DNA of 64,000 nucleotides. Origin: Haemonchus contortus (lineage: Eukaryota > Nematoda > Chromadorea > Rhabditida > Trichostrongylidae). The translations under genes were made by a program, and so were the position numbers. This document shows, piece after piece, positions 12,053-24,247 of the stretch (position 1 is the stretch's first letter; each line of letters starts with the position of its first letter). The notes under the pieces were generated by a model, which saw only the letters and a list, made by a program, of their open reading frames with translations, made no database searches and was not told where the DNA came from. The stretch spans positions 36,181,920 to 36,245,919 of the forward strand of contig LS997566.1 in the NCBI GenBank assembly GCA_000469685.2, in the 5' to 3' direction.

Positions 12053-12165
12053 TGTAATATGAAATTATTATAACCGACGCTGCGATCACTTTTCGGAACG
12101 TATTCATTTCTCTACTATTCACAAATTAACTACCTCAATTGAGAAAAGTATTTTATTTTTTGCAG

Positions 12166-12315
12166 CACCCATGTCGTTCTGTAAAGCATATAATGAAATG
12201 TTGAGGCAAACCATTCGATACCGTAGTAGACGTTGCTAGAGAAATCGTTACTCTCAGAAGTTTGTTTAAGAAGATCCCAGCAGAAGAGCGTGAACCGACG
12301 ATCAGATTAATAAAG
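12166..12315 (+). CDS. Candidate exon with one in-frame TGA
   Basis: A 150-nt interval between a good acceptor (TTATTTTTTGCAG) and a good donor (AAAG|GTACGT). It reads as exactly 50 codons in one frame. The second part, KPFDTVVDVAREIVTLRSLF and onward to ...EPTIRLIK, looks like an amphipathic, clearly protein-like sequence. The frame is interrupted by a single TGA at 12202-12204, just after Cys. Either this is a pseudo-exon, or a mutation or base error, or the true acceptor is the AG at 12204-12205. It could be an upstream exon of the + strand gene at 17659-39693 (same strand), but phase alone does not prove that. No family recognised. Confidence 0.4.
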
Positions 12316-12359
12316 GTACGTTATCCATAGGGTGGTCAGTCTGATAAATACAGAATACG

Positions 12360-12560
12360 CCTTCCCACTTAACATAATTCGCTAAGTATGGGTACTGACG
12401 TGTCGCTATATTTGTTAATGTGTGAGTTACATGAGTTGAAGAATTCAAATTTCTCCCTATCTCCCCTTGTACGTGAGGCTGTATATGCATATGTGTCAAA
12501 GTGGGTCTGTGTCGGTGTGTGTTCGACGAAGACCTCATAACTCCTATACCTGATGACTAA
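12360..12560 (-). repeat. (CA)n-capped repeat fragment, reverse
   Basis: Remnant of the family at 6540-7165. It has ACATAATTCGCTAAG at the cap side, GTGTCGGTGTGTGTTCG in place of the GT tract and CTCATAACTCCTATACC from the unit core, with foreign sequence between. Confidence 0.55.
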
Positions 12561-13734
12561 TTACATCACCCAAATTTGGAAAGATGATGGTGGTTGATGG
12601 AAGCGATCATATCTATGTATAAGTGTTGATAGTATAGGGTTCATAGAAGGTTAGAACCACTAGGTCTTTTCGTGCAAATAGCTAAGCTGCCTTTGGTGGG
12701 TGAATGAAAGAAAGAGATATCTGTTATTGAGAGCTGGGTAAGTGAAGTCATTAATCGAGATCCCCTAACCTCCTCACGGTTGTAGTACTTCGGAAAAAAA
12801 CCTTGACTTTTTGAAAGGTGATGTTGATCGTGAAGGGATCGCAGATACCTTTAATAAAGATACCTTTAATAAGAAGTGACAGTAGTGCGTAGTGATTAAG
12901 AGATGATAAGAGGCGATGGGAAAAGAAGGGATCATTGGCTCCGTTGCGCCAGTACCCAGTCAACAGAAAAACATTGTGACAGAGACTGATCACAACAGAT
13001 GAGAGCTGATAATAAGTTGTAAAAGGCGGGAGACATCCCGCTCCCATCTCTCATCATACTTATAACACAGTCTGAACGGCTTCGCATTTTTCATTCGATG
13101 AGACTGAAATGTAGATGGAGTAGCTTTACAAAAAATGATCATTGTTGACAGAAAATTTCGGTCCATATATGCACTTAGATTGCATCCACCATGCATCACG
13201 GTTCACAACTCACGCTCTCTCTTCAATTCGGAATCAGTTGCGAAAAATCTATCCGACCACGAAGTATCTGGGAATCTTGACCAATAGTTTATATTCATAA
13301 GAAGGGGTAATGATTAACAAATGCAGATGATAATGAGGCTATCAGGCGACAACATTGAGAACACACCTTCGAGGCTCCGGTTGACCAACTAACAAGGTCG
13401 CTCAGTTATAGTAAAGCCGCTGCGCCAGTAGTCCTAACACAGAGAAAGTACTAGACCCTTTACGGATTGTTAGCACTACTGTCAAGAGTAACAGGTCGGT
13501 TCCGTATCAAAGCCGTCTTTCTTTCACGGCTTCGCACCGAATTTGTAAACCCGCGCGCGTAGTTCTGAGTATTCCCTTAAGAAATGTTGCGATGAGAATT
13601 CTATGGTTTGTTTCGAAATGGGTAATATCTGGTCATCAGAGCATTCCGTCGTCGTCAAGTTCGTCACAAGATGGAGGAAGCTCGACGCAAACCGGGCAAA
13701 TCCCATTGGTATTGAATAAGAAGAGATGTATACT
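12561..13734. other. Intergenic, nothing recognised
   Basis: No supported exon or element. A small perfect tandem duplication (GATACCTTTAATAA twice) lies near 12844-12871. Confidence 0.35.
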
Positions 13735-15010
13735 TCATAACTTGGATACTTGGACGCTCGTCATCGACTGGTAATCCTCAGCTGCGAGCACACGCCTCCC
13801 TCTATTTTCGACGATCCTGAGCGGTATGTAATCAGTGCTGACCAGCATTTTCCTGAAGTATCTTAAGTGAGTCACTACATCTCGTTGCATGGGGCCAAGT
13901 CCACGCTTAACCTCACGTGGGTGCCAGAATGTAACGCAAGTGGGCCACCGGTCGTCCATGCATCTGACTACGTGTCCCGCCCATCGTTTCTTTGCGTTCC
14001 ACGTATACACTTCCGCGTCACGAATGCCGGAAATTGAGCGCGTCTCTGCGTTACGGAGGTTGAGGTTTTCCTGCACTGTGTAGCTGATGTTAAGCAACGT
14101 CCGCTCCAACACTCTTTGTGCGCGCATCAAAATTAGCACTGACTTTTGTTCTCCGCCCACGTCACGGATACGTAACAGAGAGCGGGAATACCGCAGAGTT
14201 GAAAGCGCTATTCTTTGTCCTCTACGAACTAAGTTGCTTTGTTGATGTTTCTCATTGCCGCACACGCGCATCTTCTGTGCCTCATAATCTCTGCATTTGG
14301 GCTTTTCGTCTATGGAAGTTGGTCGGTTACAGTAGTGTGACTCTTTTAAGTGAGGTTGGTGATGCATCCGCCCACTCGTTTTGCCTGACCATTGTCTTGA
14401 TTCTGTTCACCGTGAGGCCAATGGCTTCACTAACGTCGTCCAACTGCTTCACAATCTGTTGCAGCTTCTTTCAGTTTTGGCTGATGAGGACGATACCATC
14501 TGCATAGCGCAAGTCGGATAACTTCTTATCCACGTTGATGCCTTATCATCCCAGTCCACTTACAGCATCGCGTGGTTGAGTGTGTTGGTGAATGGTTCAG
14601 GAGTTACGTATCACTCCGTCTGACTCCCTTCTTAACCGGCACGCGCAGCTCTCGTTAGAACATGCGCTAGTGATGAACGTTTCTGTATTGCATCAGTAGT
14701 TGTCCAGTTTCGAGTGTGTTTTGACTAATCTCAGTAAACAGTTGGTACGGTTATGAAAGAAGCGCAATTGGGCGAAGTTTTTCATTCCGTCGCGCTCGCC
14801 TTCCTTGAACAGAAGAACCATATTTGACATTTCCTCTTGGACACTTGACAGCTCTAAGAGGTACTTGGACGCATCCTCCATGCGTCCAAGTACTTCTTAG
14901 AGCTGTTGGTGAGTTGCTTGATGACAGTGTAAGATGCCGATTAAAAAATTCCGCTAAGATGCGGTCCTGTTCGGGTGCCTTTCTCGGCTTCATTTGACGT
15001 ATATGTAATC
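13735..15010 (-). pseudogene. RTE-type LINE reverse transcriptase remnant
   Basis: Minus-strand remnants of an RTE-clade reverse transcriptase. From upstream to downstream: KAPEQDRILAEFF (expected KAPGPD) near 14950, a FKEGERDGMKNF segment near 14790-14820, and SDLRYADGIVLISQN near 14480-14515, where the catalytic YADD has become YADG. A C-terminal stretch then reads AKKRWAGHVVRCMDDRWPT (near 13970), typical of RTE ORF ends. Frames change repeatedly and a foldback at 14848-14906 interrupts the domain. It cannot make active enzyme. It is a different, older lineage from the intact RTE at 61988. Confidence 0.85.
14848..14906. repeat. Short-loop inverted repeat, 27-bp arms
   Basis: Arms 14848-14874 and 14880-14906 (ACAGCTCTAAGAGGTACTTG...) with a 5-nt loop and about one mismatch. 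It lies within the reverse-transcriptase remnant, so one arm is an inverted duplication of former coding sequence. Confidence 0.95.
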
Positions 15011-15699
15011 TACCTTCTCTTCTTTCTTCTCTCGGCGGAGGCCGGAGGCACGCCTTGAGTTGGCGTAAGGACGCGGTAAAGCGGTATCGTCGAACGGAAC
15101 CGGTATCGCTCCGCGTAGTGTGTGACGGCGAACTTCTCGATCTTCGTTCTCGATATCTGCGGTCTGCCCATCGCGTCCCTCATAACCGAGATGTATAACA
15201 ATGAAAATGTAAATTCTGTATGCCGTTCCACTGTAGGATAGCATGTATCAAGGGCTTGCTCGACTGGACCTGATAGCCTCTAGTGACGCATAGATCAAAA
15301 CATATTTCCTCATCAGCTTCCGAGAGTTTGATGAAGACAAACATCGCGTAATTTGGGTTAAAAATTATTTTATTAATTTACTTTCACCGCTAAGCGCTCC
15401 CTTCTAATCTTTTTCTCTTTGTTCCCTTCGGGCTTCCGTCTGACCCTGTTGGGGACTATATTTCTGTTCAACACTCCAGATTAGCCTATTTCTAACGGTA
15501 TACTCCAGCGAAAGAAAATTTTGAGGGAAAACTAGTTCGAGCTCCGAAAAAAGTGCAAGTGTAGGGTGAAAACCGACAAGTGGGCTGCCACTGTAAAAGT
15601 TGTTTGTGGGCGCCTATTCACTGCAGTGTAATTCAAGCCTGTGAGCTATATACATGTTTGTTAACATCATGTGCAACAACAACAATAGCATTCTAAAAT
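15011..15699. other. Intergenic, nothing certain
   Basis: Open frames on the minus strand (14990-15244) may be the decayed 5' continuation of the RTE remnant. They could not be aligned by eye to endonuclease motifs. Confidence 0.3.
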
Positions 15700-16480
15700 A
15701 ACTTCGATGAGCACGGATACATGTTCAAGTCCGCTCTCGAACTTTTCGCATACTTCATGCTGGTACCCCTCCATTCCTTCCGTTTTGGCTTTCAAGGACT
15801 CCAAACTGGGATGACAATGTTAGAAGGTTTCTCTTTGAATTAGGGCTACATGGAGAAGTCAAAAGGGTCAAGACCTGGTGAGCAGAATGGCTAGTTCTCG
15901 GTACTATTGAAGTCGGATAGTTTGCACCGAATCTTGTACGAGCGAGGCTATGCGAAGTTGGCGCTGGCCGTCCGCTGGAAAGACCACGGTCCTGCCCCAG
16001 GGAGGCATATTAAGGCTTTAGCACGTCCATCAGTATGTTACCCAAGTACACATATTTGTCACTTTCTTAACTCGGAAACGAAATCAACGACATTCACTTA
16101 ATACTGTTAACACTTTCTCTGAACTATCACTATGCTGATCTTATAGCAACTATTTCCAAGAGATAGTATTTTGATGTTCCTGGCCAAAACACAATTGTTT
16201 TCTTAGTTGAGAATCGGATCCATCGCCACAGTCTTCTCGTTCTAGCAAACGATGGAGGTCCATGGTCCACTTAAACGAGTCAGGAACTCCTGCGTCTTTT
16301 GACCCCGTGTTGCCTATTCGGAGCGACAATGGTTTTTTGCGTACGGTAGGAATGGCAAAGACGATTTGCCTCATCAACAACTTCGATACCAATTCTGTTG
16401 CGATCCTTTTGATGGAGCATTTAGGACTAGGATCGACTCGCGTGCGATCTTTTAAAGTGATCATTCCACTAGAAACACTT
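15700..16480 (-). pseudogene. Probable Tc1/mariner transposase remnant
   Basis: On the minus strand near 15840-15900 the reading PFCSPGLDPFDFSMW resembles the 'PPSSPDLNPLDFFLW' block around the last catalytic residue of mariner-like transposases (here Asp is Gly). Nearby text fits a terminal part of such a protein. Further upstream (16150-16464, minus) is an Arg/Lys-rich segment that could be a DNA-binding part. No terminal inverted repeats were found, and stops and frameshifts are frequent. The call rests mainly on one motif. Confidence 0.4.
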
Positions 16481-16861
16481 GCCTAGCGAGCCTTTGCGAC
16501 TGGTCCTTGATTGATCTTCTTCTGTATCGTTTAATGGGCATCTGAACCGCTGCTATTGGAATATGTTGCCTTCTTGCACGCAATAATAATGATAAATATT
16601 AGGGGTCTTACCTCGGCAACTATACAGTTTGCCAGAAAACCATCTCATGCAACCAATTGATAACAAATGAAGTATAAACAATAAATTACTTCTGCCTCAT
16701 AAGTTTTGGAATCAACGCACCCGGCATTACTTTGGAACACCCCATACAGTATAGAATACAGTTATAAAAATACGCAATAAGATGTGATACATTGTTTTAC
16801 ATTACACCATCTATTTCTTCTTCAGCTTTGTCAAACAGTGAATTTTTGAAAAAAAATGCTT

Positions 16862-17291
16862 TCAGCTATATGTTTTTCGAGTTCTGACAAAATCTTCTTC
16901 GCTTCGAGTTGTAGAGGAAGCAAACAAAGATGAACTAGAACTGCTCAGTGTGACACGTTTGTGAGTTTGCTTTTTCAAGAATTCCGCACCTACATTGTAC
17001 TTTTTTTCTAATCGGTTGAACAACATTTTGCATTGCTCGATGAGCTTATCTGATCTAAATACCATTCTACACTGAAAACATTAAGTAATTTAGCTATAAC
17101 AAAAATGGAGAAAATACGGGGATACGTGTTTTTTTTGCTTTATTTTCAAACTAACTTAGCTTTCACTTTTTCTTTTGATAGAAACTACTCGAAATTTCTT
17201 AGGATTTTGCTGGAAACTGCTCAGTAACTTACATAATTTTTTAACATGATATGCCACACAATGTAATGATCTTTTGTAGGAGTAATAAAGC
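16862..17291 (-). CDS. Candidate two-exon gene end, minus strand
   Basis: Two exons on the minus strand. Exon 17291-17233 ends at a strong donor (AATTAT|GTAAGT). Exon 17071-16862 starts after TTTTCAG and ends at a stop. Spliced, the frame is continuous, joining ...HIMLKNY to CRMVFRSDKLIEQC. The C-terminus has a serine run and ends RTRKTYS. No family recognised. The 5' border is uncertain: the acceptor used here is CTTCTGAG, and reading further upstream meets a TGA and then a TAA. It lies on the strand opposite to the large + strand gene, inside or upstream of its first visible exon, so it may be nested. Confidence 0.45.
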
Positions 17292-17658
17292 CTCAGAAGC
17301 GATACAGAGAATTGAGACTGGTTACTTGTTAATTCCCTCCTTTGCAACAATCTTACTAGGAATCAATCAACAAAGTACTACATATTCGGTTCAACCGAAG
17401 TTATAGAAGAATGTATTTTCTACAGTGAATTTTATAGATCCTAATAAATACCTACTACTCCTTATGGCGCCTACCTGTTCCAGTTACAGTTTCCTTTTCA
17501 TAGTTTCGTCATTCGTATCATAATTTGATTGTAAACCTTCCTTGTAACTCAGATTATAGTCAATAATAGTAATAATAATACTAATATTAATGTTGAATAC
17601 AATGATCACAATGTAGTCCATATTAATGCGGCTTAGTGAGCGCAGCCTTTACTTTCAG

Positions 17659-17728
17659 TGCTAACAATAAAACCGGAATTCGTCAACTTCTAGAAGAAGC
17701 ACTTGTTGCAGAGCTAGACTGGAAGTTT
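17659..17728 (+). CDS. Candidate exon 1 (first visible) of + strand gene
   Basis: A 70-nt exon between TTTACTTTCAG and TTT|GTGAGT. After one base that completes a split codon it encodes ANNKTGIRQLLEEALVAELD and then WKF, ending on a codon boundary. The next candidate exon (23822) starts on a codon boundary, so the two can be joined. Upstream exons were not identified with confidence; 12166-12315 is one possibility. Function unknown. Confidence 0.45.
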
Positions 17729-18100
17729 GTGAGTTTGTAATTGACAATTTAATTATTCTAAAAAATCAAACTGGAGCTTGACAACAAAACGAGCATCACC
17801 TTAGCTCGTTTCTGTTTCTAACAGAACAGAATATCAATATTCAATGTCCATTCATCTCCGAAGCGATGAAAGCAATTTAAGACCTCATATCTAGCTTAAA
17901 TTGGATTCTGCTTTAATTCCAGATATTTTTCTTAATATCATATTGACTATCTTAACCGCTACCGTAGCACTCAACAACGAACTGCAAACAGTTGCCAAAT
18001 AAGGGGGGTTAGGTTACTACAGAACATGTAATTCGATAGCACCGCAGTGTTCAAGGTATTTGGCGAATGGCTATTTCAGTCTATGCGACTCCTATTACGT

Positions 18101-19354
18101 AGGCTGCCTTTTATATTTTGAGATTTGGGAACAGAAACAAATATCATTTATTGAAAATCGCTTTATTGCCCTTCAAAATTCTCCACATTGAGATCTATAC
18201 ACTTTTGCATGGGCTCGAACCAGTTCTTGAAGCACTTTTGCCACTCTGATTAAGGTAACTCTAAAACATGGATTCTGAACGCATCAACGGTTTCTTCAGG
18301 TGTCGAAAAACGTTGACCTCTCGCTTTATTTTTTACATACGGGATGAGAAGAAGTCACCCGGGGACTACATGGCTGGTGACCTGCCAAATCGTTGTTTTG
18401 AGTGCCCAAAAATGCATTTGTTTGAGCCGATGTGTGGGAGCTCGCATTATCGTGGTGAAGAGTGATCCGTCTTCAGCAGTTGGTTTTCCTGATTTTTTGG
18501 AAGTCAACTGGCAAACAAATGGTGGTATACCACTCAGAATTGACTGTTCTGCTTGTTCTAGTGGTACGGTTGGGACATGTCCAGTTTTTCCAGGAAAAAC
18601 AGGAGATCAATTGCTCGGAAGTGCTTTGTGCGCAGACAGCTTTTGATGGATTTGGCTCATCTTGAAATACCCATACGGTCGACTGCTGTTTCCTTACGGG
18701 CTCATACGCACAAATCCATGATCCATCACCTTTTTCGATGCTATAGACGTGTTTCAAAGCACCGCGATCGTATTTTTGAGCACTTCTTTCGACCAATTGA
18801 CACGAGTCATTTTTTGAGGCATTGACAAATTTTTCAAAAAAATTTTTTTTACAGCCAAATGTTCATGCGATATTGAATGTATGCTGGTCCCACCAATGCC
18901 TAAGGTTGTCCCAATCTCACGATAGGCCACATGACGGTCTTGCAATATTCGTTTGTGCACAGTGTCAACGGTTTCCGGAACAACAACTGGTTTTGGACGA
19001 CCACCACGAAATTCTTCTTCGAGTGAACTACGACCTCGGGTGAACTCACTGTACCATCGATAAACACTGGCCCGAGATGGAGCTTCATCCCCAAAAATTT
19101 AACTAAGTTCATCCATGCATTGCCGCTGAGTTAGTCCACGTCGAAAGTTGTAGAAAATCATCGCGCGAAAAAGCTCACGACTCAACCTCATAACTTGGCC
19201 CAAACAAAATCTTATAACTTAGTGTAAACAACACAAATCGCGCTCAAATTTTGCAACATATCCTCAAAATAGTCAAACTTTACGATAGTGATGTCAGTTG
19301 CTAGATTGCTACACTAGTGTTGCCAAATCTCAAAATATAAAAGGCAGCCCTCGT
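18101..19354 (-). mobile_element. mariner element with near-full-length dead transposase
   Basis: About 1250 bp with 30-bp inverted ends (left GGCTGCCTTTTATATTTTGA, right the reverse complement at 19322-19354). The minus-strand transposase runs from ATG 19191 to a stop at 18163, about 343 codons, the usual mariner length. Readable blocks are FRRGLTQRQCMDELS, the helix-turn-helix ILQDRHVAYREIGTTLGIGG, WICAYEPVRKQQSTVWVFQD and NWFEPMQKCIDLN at the C-terminus. It is inactive: there is a TAA in the N-terminal part (after DELS) and at least one frameshift near 18770. The protein resembles insect-type mariners rather than the Hsmar1-type copies elsewhere in the window, so it is a separate lineage. 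Confidence 0.92.
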
Positions 19355-20530
19355 ATGCGAAATGGCGCTGTTGTAGCTAACCAACGAGGGATATTTACTT
19401 ATCATGAGATTTAGAATGGAGACCGCGACACATATATCGATAGAGCTATGAGTGCTGTTCACGAACGAAATAAAATTGCAAAATGGCTTTTCCACAAAAA
19501 TGTGCTCGAAACGGAAGGGTAAACAGAAACTGCGCACTCATCCCTGCGATATCAGCAGTCAGTGTGGCGTAGTGGTAACGCTTCCGTTCTACCCACAAAG
19601 GCTTCTGAGGATGTGTTTAACATTTGTTAAAGTAAACACTTTTTCTGCTTGTTTTCGCTTTACTTGCGCTTGTTGCACCTACTCAAGACAGAATGGTTCG
19701 GCTCGTAAGTTGTGTGACCCTTTTTATCTTGAACTTTCAGAAACGTTGATTGTTAAATACCAGAGATTTATCATAAGATAGCGGGATGTTAATGAATACC
19801 CTGATGAATACCCTGACTACTGTGTTACTCCTGGCCAGTATTTATTAAATCTCAATAGGACTGACTTGTTTGCCCTGGTTGTAGAGGAGCATGTATAAGG
19901 CGCGCAATTTGTGAACAAACTGAACAAATGCGGTGCTTCACACATTTTTTCAGTTTTTTTCTGATGTTTCATTCCTCAGGCATCTAATACATCTTGCTGT
20001 TGAGCGTTTCTCAAACTTCAAAATCACATGGAGTCATACAATTTACGTGCAGACTGTTCTGTCTTAAATAAGTGTGACAAGCGCAAAGAGAGTATAAATA
20101 TGGCGTCCATTTGAACAAATGACAGACGTCTTTGAAGTCCTTTAGCGGAATGAATTCGACGACCAGACCCGCATCCTCCGCCTGTGAACCGAGAGCACAA
20201 CCACTACGTCACTCGACGCTTGATATCAAAAGGACGAGTGCGTAGTTCGATTAACATTACTGTCGAGCGTATTTCGAGCCCCATAACCCTTTTGCGAAAA
20301 GTTTCATTTTCCAATTCGTAAACAGCATTCTGAACTTTATAAATGCATCTGGGTCTCTATTCTGAGTTTCATGGTGAACATATTATCCCACCGTAGTAAG
20401 TACATCCTGACGGAAAATACTACAATATTTCGTTTTGCAGTATGAAGACTTTTCTGTAATCTTCCTTTTCCACTGTTAATAAGTTCCACAGAAGCTGATT
20501 CTAAGGTGTACATGGGAACATATCGAAACA
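19355..20530. other. Intergenic, nothing certain
   Basis: A tRNA-like A-box (TGGCGTAGTGGTAACGC) lies near 19565-19581 without a matching B-box. It may be the head of a truncated SINE. A TATAAATATGG word lies near 20094. No exon supported. Confidence 0.35.
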
Positions 20531-21610
20531 TACAGGGTGACTACAAAGTATGGTCCGGTATTTATTCGCATGTAAAAAAATAAGTATCATACATTTCTTC
20601 AAGAATTTTCATTAAATGGTACGACTGAGATAAAGGAACCTTTATTCGAGGTACTGTTCGAAATGATCGCCTTTGACCAGAATACAAGCTTCCAACCTCT
20701 TCGTAAAAGCTCCCACGGTGGGCCGCAAGCAGTCGACATCAATTTTTTGCCATTCCATCTGAAGAGCTGCTTTGAGACTGTCCAAACTGCGGTGGGGTGA
20801 AGAAGACACTTTCTGTTGCAGATAGCTCGGAACCTAGTAGTCCACTGGATTGAGGTCTGGGGAGTTAGATGGCCATGTCTTTGTCCCAGAACCCAGGAAA
20901 ATGATGTAGGCAGAAGGAAATCGTGGATTTCGACCCAGTGCTGGTGCCCAGTCCTGTTGCAAGATAAATTCCCGTTCTCCGAAGTGATTTCGGGCCCATG
21001 GCAACAGTGTGCCCCTTAAAATAACATTCTGGTAAGTTTCGGAGTTGATTTTGATGTTTTTATCAACGAAAACGAGAGGTGTTTTTTCTTCTGGAGTTAT
21101 TCCGGCCCATACCATCACCGAATTCGGGAGCAGGCTCCTGGTCTTCACTCGTCGTTTTCGGGAATTTTTCTCTGCCCGAGGTAGCAACTGCCGCTGGTTT
21201 TGGCCGCTGTGCGCGACCTCGACCGTGAAAATTTTCTCGTCTGTCCACACGATGTCCGAGAGGCGGCCCGCACGAACTGCTGCCAGATGCTTCTGACATT
21301 TTTCCAGTCTGTTCTTCTGTGCTGCTTCGCTGAGCATCTGGCCTCGAAAGAAGCGGTAACTGTGAAAATCTAGTTCACATTTCACAATGTTTTGAACACT
21401 TCATCCTTCGTCCACGAGATGTGCGATTGTGGCACGGTGAGGAGATGGTCGCATTTCTCCGAAGTACTTTTACCGACAGTCACAATAATTTGAGTATAGG
21501 GCATGACTGACACGCTTTATCCGGAGCATATATGGCACAGCTGAAACGGGGATTTACAAGTTAGCAAGCGACGTGTGATTTGCCGGACCATACTTTGTAG
21601 CTACCCTGTA
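20531..21610 (-). mobile_element. Tc1/mariner-like element (1080 bp), decayed
   Basis: Bounded by TA plus 28-bp inverted repeats starting CAGGGTGACTACAAAGTATG (right copy at 21581-21610 with two mismatches). The minus-strand open frame 21385-20834 carries VWTDEKIFTVE (first Asp), SVMVWAGIT, ILQQDWAPA (second Asp) and WPSNSPDLNPVDY (third Asp), all catalytic positions of a DDD-type Tc1/mariner transposase. Spacing between the last two Asp is about 31 residues, shorter than the 34-37 usual in this superfamily, which suggests a small internal deletion. The N-terminal DNA-binding domain is frameshifted and the C-terminus is in another frame, so it is not expected to be active. Confidence 0.9.
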
Positions 21611-23081
21611 TATGGTGGAGACAGGATCTCGGATTCCTATCTGCTCATAATATGAGAGTTATCTGCTATTCCGGGAGAAGGGTAACTAGACTGGTGTGGG
21701 AGAACAGTGCTACTGATTTGTAGTAGACTAACTCCCGCAATCTGCTGCGAAGGCTATCTACCCACATTCGATTGTAGCTACGATTATGGCGGAAATGTGA
21801 GCGAGTCACAAGCTACGGTAATAGTTCTAATCTGCAAGCTCCGACTTTATTTCCCCTTGCGCTTTTCCATATGGAACAGGAATTTCGAGAACTAAAATTT
21901 TCCGAATTTGGTCCAAGAGAGAAAAGTTGTGATCAAAATAGTAGGATTCTGCAGAGTATTTATTTGATCCTTTCTCATGTTTCCTGTGACCATTCTTGTA
22001 GCTGCTGTGATGTTTTTTGATACGACCCCCCTGTTTCTCTGAAACTACCCCAGAAGGAGATTAGGGCAGTCTGCCAACTTCTCTTCCATAGCCTCGGATA
22101 AATTGATGTAAACGAGTTGAAGAAGTCATGCACGTAAGGCATCCTTCTAAAACTACCACCTAGGATGTGGCGGGCGGAAGAACAACCATCACAGATTGAT
22201 ACAGTCGCGCGATTTCACCTGATCGGGTACAACATACATCCAAACCAGATTGACAAAAACAGGTGGATTGGCATATTGAAGCCCAGAGACTAATCTATGT
22301 TCACAATATGAGGCTAATTAACACATGTATATAAGATATACAACACACAGGCTTATACTTCCTTCCCATGCAGAGGCACAGCTCGCGATATTTAGGTGAA
22401 CTGTAATTGAGTTGAATGGCGGAAATTTGAGGTAGAGTGAAGTGGCAATGACAAAGAAATCCAAAATACCAACAGTAATCTCGAAAAATACATTAAACTC
22501 TAGGTTGTATTGGGTCTCCCAGAAAACGGCGTCGCACACGCCGCACCCGCCGCGTATCGCATGATTGCGATAGAAGATTGGAGCGCGCAATTTGTGAGGT
22601 AGGGAGTCCTTTAATTATTTGAATTGGCTGGCCGCTCTGTTCATTTCCAGCGCGGTCTTGATCGTCGCTAGTATAGGATGGGTCATTCCAATCAATCAAG
22701 TCTGATAAACATAAAAACGGAAAAGAAACAAAAAACGATCAAATCTAACACAAAAGAAAGGCAGTCAACGAAAAATATCGGGTCCTATCGATTGGCGGGG
22801 AGGCGAGGTGATTACGGTAATTGCAGTAACAGGCCTACAGACTACCTGACCTCGGTTCCATCAAGTTTACCGGATGCGACATTTTTCTGCCCTCGTTTGG
22901 CGCACTTCTGTTTGATGTAGTCTTTGATGTTGTGCTCGCCTGACCAATGGGACCCCCACCACCACCGCCGTAGGCTACCCGCGATGTTTTTCTCTGCGTT
23001 CTAGCCTCTCGCCGTCAGGGACGCAGGGAAAGTTCAATTAGTCACGTAACCGCATACCACAAGGGAGAAAGGGGGGACGCA
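21611..23081. other. Intergenic, nothing recognised
   Basis: No supported exon or element borders. A GC-rich patch at about 22525-22565 (CACACGCCGCACCCGCCGCG) stands out from the AT-rich surroundings. Confidence 0.35.
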
Positions 23082-23319
23082 CGATTCGTGCGATTCTGGG
23101 TGCCGCAGCAAATTGCGCGGCGAAATTCATAGCTGTTCTGATGCCTTTAGCGCCTGTTATTGGGGCCCAATTTAGAAATAAAGTGGATCAGTAGTATCAG
23201 CTGGAATAGTAATCTGTTTTACTCTAACTTTGTACCCCAATAAAAGGCGCCAGATTCGTTCGAATCATCATGCATTTCGCCGCGCACTTTGCCGCGTGCA
23301 CCCAGAATCGCACGAATCG
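23082..23319. mobile_element. Palindromic MITE, copy 1
   Basis: 238 bp with inverted ends (left CGATTCGTGCGATTCTGGGT, right its reverse complement). The ends continue inward into a second inverted block (GCAAATTGCGCGGCGAA against TTCGCCGCGCACTTTGC) and then a weaker one, so nearly the whole element can fold on itself. The same family is at 45239-45466. Confidence 0.85.
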
Positions 23320-23821
23320 GTATACACCCGGGAGAAAGCCGCAATTAGAGAAAAGTTCCGTTACCCGTGTTGTAGTAGGTCAAAGTGATGAAATAGGTGT
23401 TTATACAAGATTGAGCTGCGCGTGGGACATATGTAGCGCCGTTTCTCGGGTCCGCCAGAAGCTGAGATCGGAGATGGTTCCGGACCCCTACGACACTTCA
23501 TCTAACCACCATTTCCACGTGAAAATCCCATAATTTGCCTCTCTCTGAGCGCTAGATTTGTGCAATCAAAAAATCATCGCTGCCATTTTTTTGCGTGTTG
23601 CGCTTTTGGAGCTTCTGTTTATCAAGATATCTGCAAAGACTGTAAGATGTAAATTGGAAAACTTTAAACTTGTTAGAATACCAATATGAATGATAACAAC
23701 TGCAACATAACACATGTTTTACTAATGAACACGGAGTTGCTCCTCTTGGTCTCATTTCTATCAAAAATGATCCAGTTTCCTATAGTAAGCTTTACGTAAT
23801 AAGAATTCATTTGCTTTTCAG

Positions 23822-23891
23822 TTGTACACAATGATGGGGAAGCGCCTAAACCCTAGGTGTAGATACGGAACTGACATGGAAGAAGAAATTT
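23822..23891 (+). CDS. Candidate exon 2 of + strand gene
   Basis: A 70-nt exon between TTGCTTTTCAG and ATTT|GTAGGT. It starts in phase 0 and encodes LYTMMGKRLNPRCRYGTDME followed by EEI plus one base. That base (T) joins with AC at the start of exon 25001 to give Tyr. A stop would follow if the acceptor near 24184 were used instead. Function unknown. Confidence 0.5.
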
Positions 23892-24247
23892 GTAGGTTTC
23901 TTTGTTTCCTTTGAAAACCACACTTAAAATAAGGTGCCATAGTTCACTTTTGTGCCCCTCCTTCCTTTAGCTAAGTTCTCTACCCGATTTTGTACTGAAA
24001 AAATAACTGAATTTGATCGGCAGAGACCTATAGAGGAGTAGAGAAAAAGTAGGGATTCCCATCTCTCCTGCCAAATCACTCGATTCGGCTTCTATGCGAA
24101 AGAAGCTTGGTGTGATGGGTGACTTAATCATTTTTCTTAAAAGAACGGAAGAAACGCCGACGTTTCTTTCTTTTTTTCAATAGACGTGTGAAAGTTGTAT
24201 TTCTACAGCTCTACGCTTTGAAGTAGCAGATTAGGATCTCTCCTAGG

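Noticed and set aside
18268..19043. Forward-strand ORFs over the mariner at 18101-19354
   Set aside because: Antisense shadows of the transposase; the minus strand reads recognisable mariner blocks.
20834..21296. Forward-strand ORFs over the Tc1/mariner element
   Set aside because: Shadows of the minus-strand transposase frame, which has the catalytic motifs.
24184..24235. Alternative 3' end for the + strand gene after exon 23822
   Set aside because: The acceptor TTTTCAATAG gives only a two-codon extension before TGA, while exon 25001 has stronger signals and a long protein-like frame.
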